Part shown: positions 25,920 through 33,621 of the stretch, one piece after another
How positions within the stretch are numbered: position 1 is the stretch's first letter
How the letters are laid out: the number at the start of each line of letters is the position of its first letter
Assembly (NCBI RefSeq): GCF_001712795.1
Contig: NZ_KV757595.1
Span: 1-33,621 of the forward strand
Direction of reading: 5' to 3'
Length of the DNA: 33,621 nt
Source: Nostoc sp. KVJ20
Lineage (GTDB): Bacteria > Cyanobacteriota > Cyanobacteriia > Cyanobacteriales > Nostocaceae
Translations under genes and position numbers: made by a program
The notes under the pieces: model-generated
What the model was told of the DNA's origin: nothing
Seen by the model: the letters and a program-made list of their open reading frames with translations, nothing else
The model's database searches: none

Positions 25920-26702
25920 TTAAACTTGCTCTAGTAATTCCTCCTGCGATCGCATATTTGCGTCCGAGTCTAGGCGAGTGACTATTCTCATAGCGTTGAT
26001 TTGTTGCTTTAACCAACCAGCAAAGGATTCTGTAATGATTTTTTGGCGCAACTGTTCATCTAATTTGGGTTGAATGACTTCTTCCACCCAAATTAAATGC
26101 ACTCCTTTGGGAGTCGTAATCGGTTTGAGAGCTTCTGGTGGTGCAGCAGCAAATACGGCGGCTGCAATCTCTGGACGAAAATCTTTTCGGTATCGAATTC
26201 CCTGGTATCCATAAGCACGGCGGGCTTCTGGCTCTGAGATATATAGACGAGCGATTTCTGGAAAATTGACTTCGCCTTCTTCTAGAGCATAAAAAAGCTC
26301 TAAAGCCAAATCTCGATCCTCTAAGACGACTTCATAAGTAACGGCACTGACATAATCCAGTTGACGTTCATAAAAGTGCTTTTCGAGTTGAGCAGAAAAT
26401 AAATGATTTGCTAACTTCCGCGAAAGGACGTTGTTGTAGGCTAATTCTTCAAACTCATTCACAGACAGGTGGTGTTGTTCTAGCCATGTCCAGGTTTCTT
26501 TAGCTCTAACAAGCTTCTTAGCGAACCGTAAGTCATCTCCTTCTTGCTGTAGTTCTTCTGGTGTGACTGTAATTCCTAGCTCTTGGGCGGTTTCGGCAAT
26601 AATGCTTTGCGATGCTATTGCTTCCACTAGATCAGGTATCTGACAAGAGAGTTTGAGACTGTGAATGATATCTGAACTGGAAATGTTTAGATTATGGGGC
26701 AT
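25920..26702 (-). CDS. Parvulin/SurA-like protein of exporter operon
   Basis: A 260-residue protein resembling the peptidylprolyl isomerases (PpiC/SurA type) encoded beside HlyD and C39 exporters in cyanobacteria. Residues 1-110 form a helical SurA-N-like part; residues about 115-210 fit a parvulin domain, ending in KGVHLIWVEEV, which keeps the C-terminal His (H202). The N-terminal catalytic His found in active parvulins is absent (YVSAVTYEVVLED), so isomerase activity may be weak or lost. There is no signal peptide, so it would act in the cytosol, probably as a chaperone or substrate holder that presents peptides to the exporter. It follows the HlyD gene by 71 bases. Confidence 0.78.
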   Translation of the reverse strand: MPHNLNISSSDIIHSLKLSCQIPDLVEAIASQSIIAETAQELGITVTPEELQQEGDDLRFAKKLVRAKETWTWLEQHHLSVNEFEELAYNNVLSRKLANHLFSAQLEKHFYERQLDYVSAVTYEVVLEDRDLALELFYALEEGEVNFPEIARLYISEPEARRAYGYQGIRYRKDFRPEIAAAVFAAAPPEALKPITTPKGVHLIWVEEVIQPKLDEQLRQKIITESFAGWLKQQINAMRIVTRLDSDANMRSQEELLEQV

Positions 26703-26773
26703 AACATGATATCTCCAATAATTAAGGGGATTGGGAATTAGAGAAACTCTTCCTCAGTCCCGATCGCTCTGAA

Positions 26774-28321
26774 CTAAATCTCTAAACCGCCTTTTTGCAA
26801 TTTCTTGAACGGATCTAGAACAAAGTCAATCACGCGCCGTTGACGAATGATGACATCAGCATTTGCTGTCTGACCGGCACCTAATGGGATACGTTTGTTG
26901 CCATTTTCGACATACTGCTGATCTAAGGTGATTTCTAGCTCATAGATTTCGACATTCCCTTGAGGTGTTTGGCTTACTTTTGAGTCAGGAGAAATCCAAG
27001 TAACTTTCCCTGCGACAATGCCATATTCTTGGAAGGGATAGGCATCAAACTTGACCTTAACTGGCATTCCTACCTTCAAGAAACCACTATCTTGATTAGG
27101 CATACTTGCTCTGAGTACGAAGTCTGCATTTTGGGGTGCGACTTGGGCAATCCTTTGACCTGGTTGGACTACTGCTCCCGGTTTAGTGGTGGGTAATTCA
27201 AAAATCACCCCATTAATTGGCGATCGCACCACTCGTTGCTGCATTTGGAGTCTGATAGATAGAATCTGGCTCTTAGTCTGAGCAACTTCTGATTGCACTG
27301 CTGTTATTTGTGTTTGTAGGTCTTTTAGCTGTTCTTGATTTTTCATTACAGCCAGTTTGCCTGCTTGCATCACGCTTTTATAGCTACTTTGTTCCCCTTG
27401 CAGCCGGAGTTTTGCTTGTTTGATATCAGACTCCAACGTATTGATAGTGACTTGATAACGATTTAGCTCTCCTGCTAACTGCAACTGTGCTTGTTTTATA
27501 TCTGATAAAGACTTGTTGTAGAGTCGTTTGCTCTCTTGTTCTTCTTTTTTGAGTTGATCAATTTGGGTGGCAGAAACCGCACCATCCTGAACGAGCTTAC
27601 TAAAGCGTTCAACTTGCTTAGAATCTATACTCAAACGAGTTTTAGCCGATTCTTGATCGTTGCGAGTGGTATAAATCTGCTGCTCTGCTTGCTTCACTAA
27701 TGCTTGTTTTTCTAACTTTTGGAGGTTATAGCTATTTAGTTTGGCGTCAAGGTCTTGCTGTGCCTGGTTCACTTGAGCCATTTTTTCTAAGTCTTGGGAT
27801 TTACTTTGTTGCTCCAAAAGGCTAGTTGACATTAGGAGTTGATTTTTAAGTATTTCCAGTTGCGATTGCCGATTTTGTAGCCCTTGCAATTTGCTCTGGA
27901 TTTGTTGCAGTTCTGTTTCTAGGACATCAGAATCGAGTTCTAGTAGAACCTGACCGGCTCTGACTGTATCTCCTTCTTTGACCCGAACGGCTTTGACACT
28001 ACCACCAGTTTGAGAGTCTAATTTTTGAGTTGCACCTTTAGGTTCTATCCGCCCTCTGGCGGTGCCAGTTTCATCTACTCGCGATAGAGTTGCCCAAGGC
28101 AAGAATAGACCAGAAAATACTATGAGTAGGTACAACAAACCACGAGTCCAAATTCGAGGTAAGGCATCGAGCAATTCTTCAGTACCGTAGTACAAGTCTT
28201 GACTGTTACTTTCTGCCTCTGTCTCCTCGTTAACTTCTACAGGTTTCTCTTGCTGTGTGTAACTTTGATACTCATCCCGCTCATCTTGGGTAAGTGGGGA
28301 TGATCTGTTGGGATATGGCAT
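26774..28321 (-). CDS. HlyD-family membrane fusion protein
   Basis: A 515-residue periplasmic adaptor of type I secretion. A charged cytosolic N terminus of about 60 residues precedes one membrane segment (61-79, GLLYLLIVFSGLFLPWATL). Residues about 86-131 form the first lipoyl half (GGSVKAVRVKEGDTVRAGQVLLELD), 132-345 a long Gln-rich coiled coil, and 350-385 the second lipoyl half (RVVRSPINGVIFEL), followed by a beta-barrel and a GAGQTANADVIIRQRRVIDFVLDPF ending. It would join the ABC transporter to an outer-membrane TolC-like channel; no TolC gene is in the window. It lies 69 bases after the transporter gene. Confidence 0.92.
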   Translation of the reverse strand: MPYPNRSSPLTQDERDEYQSYTQQEKPVEVNEETEAESNSQDLYYGTEELLDALPRIWTRGLLYLLIVFSGLFLPWATLSRVDETGTARGRIEPKGATQKLDSQTGGSVKAVRVKEGDTVRAGQVLLELDSDVLETELQQIQSKLQGLQNRQSQLEILKNQLLMSTSLLEQQSKSQDLEKMAQVNQAQQDLDAKLNSYNLQKLEKQALVKQAEQQIYTTRNDQESAKTRLSIDSKQVERFSKLVQDGAVSATQIDQLKKEEQESKRLYNKSLSDIKQAQLQLAGELNRYQVTINTLESDIKQAKLRLQGEQSSYKSVMQAGKLAVMKNQEQLKDLQTQITAVQSEVAQTKSQILSIRLQMQQRVVRSPINGVIFELPTTKPGAVVQPGQRIAQVAPQNADFVLRASMPNQDSGFLKVGMPVKVKFDAYPFQEYGIVAGKVTWISPDSKVSQTPQGNVEIYELEITLDQQYVENGNKRIPLGAGQTANADVIIRQRRVIDFVLDPFKKLQKGGLEI

Positions 28322-28390
28322 AGTTTTATTTCCAATAAATTGTAGATGGAGTGAAAAAACAAAGTAGTCCCAAGTCCTCAGTTCCTAGAC

Positions 28391-31300
28391 TCAACCGGTT
28401 TGAGCAAGTTGTTGGTGATTCAGGTAGTAGTAATGACCTTTTTTGGCGATTAATTCGTCGTGGGTACCGCTTTCTACCAAAACGCCCTGGTCTAAAACTA
28501 AGATCAAGTCAGCGTTGCGGACTGTAGAGAGACGATGGGCAATGATTACACTTGTGCGTCCTTGAAGAATTGTTTTCAGGTTGTTTTGAATAATTCGTTC
28601 TGATTCGGAATCCAGGTGGCTTGTAGCTTCATCAAACAGCAATAACCGAGGATTTCCGAGCAACGCACGGGCGATCGCTAGGCGTTGGCGCTGTCCTCCA
28701 GAGAGCATACCGCCGCCTTCACCAATTTGGGATTCATAACCCATTGGTAGTTTTTGAATAAATTCATCGGCTCCGGCATATTTTGCTGCTTGGATAATTT
28801 CTTCTAAAGAGGCATCTGGATGAGCGATCGCAATGTTTTCACGAATAGTCCCACCAAAGAGAAAAGTATCTTGGTCTACAACGCCAATTTGGGAACGGAG
28901 CGATCGCAAGGCAACAGCAGTGATGTCATGATCATCAATCAATACTTTGCCGTCTGTTGGTGGATATAAACCCAAAATCAATTTACTAAGGGTTGTTTTT
29001 CCAGAACCGCTACGCCCCACCACTGCAACCATCTGTTCTGGCTGAATTTCAAAGTTGAGATTTTCTAGTACGTTAATCTCACTTTCTGGGTGATAGCGAA
29101 AGGTGACATTCTGAAAGCGAATGTTACCGTGCAGCTTACCCAAAGTCTTCCGGGGCTTAGTTTCTAAGTCTTCTTCTGGTTCCGCCTCCAACACGTCATT
29201 AATGCGTTCAGTGGAAATCACAATTTCCTGTAATTGATTCCACAACATAGACAGCCGTTGGAAAGGACTCAAGACGTTACCCACCAACATATTGAAAGCA
29301 ACTAATTGTCCAATAGTCAGGTCGCCATTAATTACCTGGGTTGCTCCATACCATAGCAATGCAGTATTGACAAAAGTTTGGATGACACCACTGATAATTT
29401 GCAGGCGATTACCAATTATCTGAGCATTAAAGCCTTTTTTGACCAAATCATTCAGCAGTTCTTCCCAACGCCAGCGCACGGTCTGTTCAATTGCCAATGA
29501 ACGGACGGTACGAATTCCGCTGAGGGATTCAATGAGATAGCTTTTTTCTTGAGTACCAGCAGTAAAAATCTCTCTGGACATCCGGCGCAAAATACTTGTG
29601 CTAGCCAGCGCCAAGATAAAAAATGGCGGTACTGTACACAATACAAATAATGACATTCGCCAGCTATAGGAGAACATCAAGCTCAGATAAACCACCAATG
29701 TCAGCATATCCAGCAAGATGGAGAGTGTCTGACCGGTGAGAAAGCGCTGAATTTTCTGGTTTTCTTGGATGCGCGAGATGATATCCCCAACAAAACGCGA
29801 CTCGAAATAAGAAAGGGGCAAGCGGTAGGTATGTTTAATAAAACCTACGAGTAAGGAAACACTAATGCGGTTAGCAGTATGAAATAGAAGATATTGCCGT
29901 AGGGCGTTGACAGCGACACCAAACAACCCAAAAATAATCATCCCTAAACCAATGGCGTTTAAGGTTGTAACGCTACGCTGTACAAGTACTCGATCGAGCA
30001 AAAGCTGGGTGAATACTGGCGTTACCAATCCAAATAATTGGATTAATATCGAAGCTATAAAAATTTCTAGTAGTGCCCGATGGTGAGGTCTAATTAAGTC
30101 AAAAAACTTCCAAAAACTAATACTTTCGTCTTTAGCATCTTTTAGGAGAGCTGTAGGTTGCAGTAACAATGCATAACCACTCCAACCTGCTTGAAATTCA
30201 GCTTTTGTCAGGCTGCGTTGACCAAGAGCGGGATCACATACAACCACCCGCTTTTTGGTGATTTCATAGACGACAATAAAGTGTTTGCCTTCCCAATGAG
30301 CAATTGCAGGTAAAGGTTGTTCTGCCAATTTATCAAGAGTCGCTTTCACCGGACGGGTGGAAAAACCCAGGTTTTCTGCTGTTGCTGCCATGGCCTTTAG
30401 GGATGCACCACTGCGGCTGACATTGGTCATATCCCGGAGGCGATTGATACTAAAATGCTTGCCCCAATATTTACCAACCATCACCAAGCAAGCAGAGCCG
30501 CAATCGGCTGCGCTTTGTTGGGCATAAAAGGGATAGCTCTTAGTGAGGCGTTTCCACCAATGCCCCACTTGCACCTTGGGACTGGGAAAATAAAAATTTG
30601 ATTTTTTTGGCTGTTGTTGTGACTGCTTCTCTCTTTGGGGAAAAGGAATAATTTTGGCTTTTGGAGATTGAGAAGTTTTTTCTCTACTCTCTACTCCCCA
30701 CTCCCTACTCCCCAATCCCCACTCCCCCAACTCCGGGAAGTATTCTAGTGCTGTTTGCCTCTGGTCGTTTTTCAGAGTGTAAGCAATCGTTGGTTGCGTT
30801 GCTTGCCAATCACCTTGTTCTGGTTGGGCAAAGATAGTGCCTGGTGTCAAAGAATGGCCTTGAGAATGCCGCAGTTGACCTCTATACAATAGCCACAGTT
30901 GGGAATCTTGGGATATTTGTGGACTTATAGAGCCAGGATCTAACTGGTGTCGCTCAAAGAGAGATAAGGCTTTGAGCATCCCTGGAACTTGTGATGTATG
31001 ACCCGGAATTTGTGAGGTTTGGCGACATAACAACAGCAAATCCCAAAGTTCTGCACGGGCAAATAGGCGATCGCGAATGCTGGGATACTTGTCTATTAAT
31101 ATTTGCAATGCCTCTTGTCTGAAATAGCCAAGTTTTAAGCTTGTCGAAGCTCTAACTACATAAGGACTAAAGTTAGCTTCGGGAAACAGAGTCAATTCCC
31201 CGAAACAAGACCATGCACCAAAGGTAGTGATTAAATTCTCGGAGCTATCTAACAGTCGAACTTTCCCTGTCAGGATCATGTAGATACCAGGATTGGTCTG

Positions 31301-31447
31301 TGCAGATTGCCAAAACTGCTTTGCTACTGGTGGCTCCACAATCTCCATTTCTGCCAGGAAGTTTTGTAATTCTTTTTCTGAAAGCTTTACACCCAAAGTG
31401 TGCAAAAGCTTTTCATCCAGATTTTGCTCAGAAAGCACTGGTGGCAT
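28391..31447 (-). CDS. C39-peptidase ABC exporter with cNMP-binding-like N terminus (HetC-like)
   Basis: A 1018-residue exporter that cuts double-glycine leaders and moves the peptide across the inner membrane. Residues about 20-130 resemble a cyclic-nucleotide-binding fold (GIYMILTGKVRLL, CFGELTLFPE); 150-235 may be a second, worn copy. The C39 peptidase has C316 (QQSAADCGSACL), H389 (HWEGKHFIVV) and D405 (CDPALGQ). Membrane segments run from about 455 to 720. The ATPase has Walker A GRSGSGKTTL (811-820), LSGGQ (915-919), Walker B LLLFDE (935-940) and the switch His971. The layout matches HetC of heterocyst formers and similar bacteriocin exporters. A heptamer array in the gene encodes part of the linker near residue 240-258. 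GGAG lies eight bases before the ATG. Likely substrates are the Gly-Gly peptides nearby. Confidence 0.93.
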   Translation of the reverse strand: MPPVLSEQNLDEKLLHTLGVKLSEKELQNFLAEMEIVEPPVAKQFWQSAQTNPGIYMILTGKVRLLDSSENLITTFGAWSCFGELTLFPEANFSPYVVRASTSLKLGYFRQEALQILIDKYPSIRDRLFARAELWDLLLLCRQTSQIPGHTSQVPGMLKALSLFERHQLDPGSISPQISQDSQLWLLYRGQLRHSQGHSLTPGTIFAQPEQGDWQATQPTIAYTLKNDQRQTALEYFPELGEWGLGSREWGVESREKTSQSPKAKIIPFPQREKQSQQQPKKSNFYFPSPKVQVGHWWKRLTKSYPFYAQQSAADCGSACLVMVGKYWGKHFSINRLRDMTNVSRSGASLKAMAATAENLGFSTRPVKATLDKLAEQPLPAIAHWEGKHFIVVYEITKKRVVVCDPALGQRSLTKAEFQAGWSGYALLLQPTALLKDAKDESISFWKFFDLIRPHHRALLEIFIASILIQLFGLVTPVFTQLLLDRVLVQRSVTTLNAIGLGMIIFGLFGVAVNALRQYLLFHTANRISVSLLVGFIKHTYRLPLSYFESRFVGDIISRIQENQKIQRFLTGQTLSILLDMLTLVVYLSLMFSYSWRMSLFVLCTVPPFFILALASTSILRRMSREIFTAGTQEKSYLIESLSGIRTVRSLAIEQTVRWRWEELLNDLVKKGFNAQIIGNRLQIISGVIQTFVNTALLWYGATQVINGDLTIGQLVAFNMLVGNVLSPFQRLSMLWNQLQEIVISTERINDVLEAEPEEDLETKPRKTLGKLHGNIRFQNVTFRYHPESEINVLENLNFEIQPEQMVAVVGRSGSGKTTLSKLILGLYPPTDGKVLIDDHDITAVALRSLRSQIGVVDQDTFLFGGTIRENIAIAHPDASLEEIIQAAKYAGADEFIQKLPMGYESQIGEGGGMLSGGQRQRLAIARALLGNPRLLLFDEATSHLDSESERIIQNNLKTILQGRTSVIIAHRLSTVRNADLILVLDQGVLVESGTHDELIAKKGHYYYLNHQQLAQTG
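30682..30723. repeat. In-frame STRR-type heptamer array
   Basis: Six tandem heptamers (CTCTACT x2, CCCCACT, CCCTACT, CCCCAAT, CCCCACT) plus a partial seventh. They match the short tandemly repeated repetitive (STRR) class of filamentous cyanobacteria, whose type form is CCCC(A/G)(A/G)T-like. The array lies inside the exporter gene and six units equal 14 codons, so the frame is kept; it encodes the GLGSREWGVESRE linker between the cNMP-like region and the C39 domain. Confidence 0.85.
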
Positions 31448-32146
31448 TTTCTTGTCTCCACAACAGAATTTAGTTACTAGTCTGAATCAGATACAAAAGT
31501 TAATAAAAAATATTTTTGAATGCCGTAATTTCACTGAGGAAACCCTAAACCTCCTTAAAGTAATGTTGGGAGGAAAGAACAGGGTAAAAACCTTCTCTTA
31601 AATACAAGGTATTTTTGTTTGGTGGACAGCCTTGTTCGTTGCACCAAGCCAAGTATTGATGTAATCAATGTTGATGTGAATGCCCAAAAATTGAGCTAAA
31701 GCTTTGTTTAGCTAGACTTAGGCAAACATCAACTAATTGCATCAACAGACTCGACACCCTTATGGTTCGATCATTTTGACAATCAGCGGCGTCTGTAATT
31801 GATGATTAAGAGGATTTATCTTCAGATCAAAATTTGGTAGATGCAGCGATGGCTATGGAAATTATTCCAGTTCTCAATCACCAACTGTCAAAATTTTTTC
31901 CATATATTGATTGTCAAGAGTTTGTCCTGGCTGAAAATTAGCTTTCAGGCTCTTGAACAAGACCTAACTCGGAAATAGCCTTAAAATACCGATTTCAGGC
32001 ATTCCTAATTTTTTAACAGCCTTGTCTTGACTAAAATGGTGTGACATAATTGTATAAATTGCATTGAGTCGTAAATTATGGGCAAAGTTAATCCATTGCA
32101 GTTGTGTGACCAAAGCCTGACAGCAAAAATACCACAACTACATATC

Positions 32147-32170
32147 TGATTAACCTTGTAGGGTTAATCA
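32147..32170. repeat. Perfect 9-bp hairpin
   Basis: TGATTAACC and GGTTAATCA pair perfectly around TTGTAG. No T tract follows on either side, so it is not a plain terminator. It lies 39 bases from a second hairpin (32209-32234) in a gene-free region. Confidence 0.6.
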
Positions 32171-32208
32171 GGGATTTACACAATGTGCAATTAGTGCCCG
32201 GTGTTATT

Positions 32209-32234
32209 CCCCTAGGGTTTTGCGAGTCTAGGGG
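32209..32234. repeat. 7-bp GC-rich hairpin
   Basis: CCCCTAG and CTAGGGG pair perfectly around a 12-base loop (GGTTTTGCGAGT), and a flanking T-A pair extends the stem. With the neighbouring hairpin it may mark a structured RNA or an element end. Confidence 0.5.
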
Positions 32235-33024
32235 AGAGTATCCGGGATAGCCTCAGTTTCAAGGGTACAACCTCAACCACTCACTGAAAAGCTAGCTTTG
32301 GGTAGGCTACAGGAATCAGAGGACTATAAAAATTCTAAAGCACATCATAATTTTTAGAGATTTCACTAATCAGGAAAAATCTCACTTAAACAAGTATTGT
32401 CTAAGTTGGCTTGCAAGATTCTACAGCGAATCTTTCGGTAGCCATGTCTATTATCTTTAGGGGAACATCTAGCAAGTCATTTAAGTTTATATCATACCTC
32501 CGGTAGTGTCATAAATGCAAGTGATTAAAAAAGATTTGCAAACATCATATTTACATCATTAGACACCATTAGTCTACACCGATCAACTTGGAATTGGAAG
32601 AATTTAGGACTTTCTTAATGTATTTTTTTTGAAAATCATCTAGTAGATAGTCTCTAGCAGAAAAAATATATTTACAACCATTTATATATGAAATCTGTAA
32701 GCAGATAGGCAGCGTAGCATGATGGAAGTGATGATGGCGGATGTTGTCTTCTTAAGGCATATAGTAAGTTGTTTAAATTAGCAGTGAGGTTAGACACGTT
32801 AATACTGTGATCAAGCACACACACTAAGAAATTACCACAACCATAGCACTTTCGCCATGCGAAGATATAGCAGAAATGCATATTGCAGCTTGATATAAGT
32901 TCAAAAAAATCCCTCATATTTAAATGAGCCTATAGTTAAAAAAATGAGAATAAGTCGCAAGTTCGTTTTTTCAAAATCTAGGATTGCGATGCGATCAAGT
33001 AAAGTACTAAATGCGTAGGCAGGG

Positions 33025-33052
33025 AACTCTTAACAGGAAACTCTTAACAGGA
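33025..33052. repeat. 14-bp perfect tandem duplication
   Basis: AACTCTTAACAGGA occurs twice in direct succession (33025-33038 and 33039-33052). It could be a replication slip or the trace of a target duplication. Confidence 0.75.
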
Positions 33053-33575
33053 AATAAGGGAATAAATAAGTCGGCACGATAAAACGTATGTATATTGAGT
33101 TTTGTAAAAAGTGTGGAATGGCCAATTTCTAAACTGTTTTTTTGATTTTACATCTCGTCACAATTGTATGCAATTTGGCGATCCGTTAAGTGGAGCGATC
33201 GCTGAATCCTCTGGTTTGTCTTGCTCTGTGAAAGCAGTTTGTGTCATTCTTACAGAAGTCATTTAACTACTAAAGCTCGACCGATTTTGCGTAGTATAAA
33301 TTACTTGCGTAATGACTGATATCGAGGTCAAAAACTGACGAACAAAAGAAAGCAGGATTTAGGCTATATGTAGTTGCGATCGCTTAACTCCGATAGAAGA
33401 ATCTATTAAGTTTGCAGGAAGATCAATTTTTCGCGGGATGGGATTCAGTAGTAGTAAAGCGAGTGCTTTGTATCTCGGTGTTGCTACTAGTACGCGAGAC
33501 TGGCTGGCTAAGAGGTTGTTTGAAAAGTATTTGGCTGTAATTTTAGGCACTTATAGATCCCCCCTAACCCCCCTT

Positions 33576-33612
33576 CTACGATGTGCACACAAGTCCTAAA
33601 AACCTAGCTTGA
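33576..33612 (-). repeat. Right copy of the 37-bp dispersed repeat
   Basis: The reverse complement of this stretch matches 61-97 at 34 of 37 bases. It is preceded on the plus strand by CCCCCCTAACCCCCCTTCTA, a C-rich motif frequent beside such repeats in cyanobacteria. Similarity between the two copies ends at the shared GTAG edge. Confidence 0.6.
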
Positions 33613-33621
33613 TAAGCATTT

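Larger units (their letters stand above)
31448..33621. other. 2.2-kb region without a convincing gene
   Basis: No open frame here has a family match, a ribosome-binding site and coding character together. The exporter promoter should lie at the left end, but I could not choose boxes. Short minus-strand frames at 32672-32917 (81 codons) and 33359-33550 (63 codons) look like chance. Several hairpins and a 14-bp tandem repeat (listed separately) are present. Parts around 31640-32000 read like worn coding DNA in short, interrupted frames, so a decayed gene or insertion element is possible. Confidence 0.6.

Noticed and set aside
31758..31770. GGTTCGATC resembling a tRNA T-arm
   Set aside because: No acceptor, D or anticodon stem can be folded around it.
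31849..31941. Plus-strand mini-frame starting MAMEIIPVLNHQLSKFF
   Set aside because: It reads somewhat like protein, but is only about 30 codons, with no ribosome-binding site and a stop just upstream; at best a remnant.
32672..32917. 81-codon minus-strand frame in the right-hand gap
   Set aside because: Cys- and Leu-rich random-looking product, no ribosome-binding site, no neighbour context.
33359..33550. 63-codon minus-strand frame near the right end
   Set aside because: No ribosome-binding site and no recognisable features; it contains a HIP1 octamer and lies next to a dispersed repeat.

Overview
The window looks like chromosomal (or large-plasmid) DNA of a filamentous, probably heterocyst-forming cyanobacterium (Nostocales type). 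The octamer GCGATCGC (HIP1) recurs throughout, an STRR-type heptamer array is present, short palindromic repeats typical of Nostoc intergenic DNA sit between genes, and several families (HetC-like C39 ABC exporter, Nif11-type precursor with its radical SAM maturase, RTX proteins, TPR-glycosyltransferase fusions) are common in that group. The assignment rests on pattern recognition, not a database match.

All convincing genes lie on the minus strand, so the region reads from right to left. About 2.2 kb at the right end (31448-33621) has no convincing gene. Then come: (1) an export module, 31447-25920: a C39-peptidase ABC transporter with an N-terminal cyclic-nucleotide-binding-like region, an HlyD adaptor, and a degenerate parvulin-like protein; (2) a small secreted-peptide gene with a Gly-Gly leader, its own promoter and a terminator-like hairpin (25553-25034); (3) a TPR/O-GlcNAc-transferase-like protein whose 3' end is broken by a short repeat; (4) a 1059-residue RTX protein; (5) a RiPP block, 18320-15038: two precursors with Gly-Gly leaders and internally repeated cores, an eight-cysteine protein between them, a second leader-bearing secreted-type protein, a Nif11-class radical SAM/SPASM maturase, and an untracked 54-codon ORF just behind it; (6) two tandem paralogous RTX proteins; (7) a TPR protein with two GT2 domains; (8) a nucleotide-sugar operon, 8373-161: SDR, C-methyltransferase, CDP-glucose pyrophosphorylase-like, PIG-L deacetylase, RmlC-like epimerase, Fe(II)/2OG oxygenase, class III aminotransferase and an aminopeptidase-like DUF4910 protein.

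The most notable find is the RiPP block. The Nif11 precursor carries three X-Tyr-Gly motifs (LYG, MYG, MYG) in a Pro-rich repeated core beside a radical SAM enzyme of the PlpX kind. PlpX-type spliceases remove a tyramine unit from X-Tyr-Gly and leave an alpha-keto-beta-amino acid, so this looks like a three-site spliceotide locus. The second precursor has two near-identical cores of the form CPPxVVGLIALPDDE that lack Tyr-Gly and may be a different substrate or a decoy. My working model (inference) is a cell-surface and secretion island: the C39 exporter matures and exports Gly-Gly peptides, the RTX proteins are secreted Ca2+-binding surface proteins, and the glycosyltransferases with the unusual-sugar operon decorate a surface polymer or those proteins.
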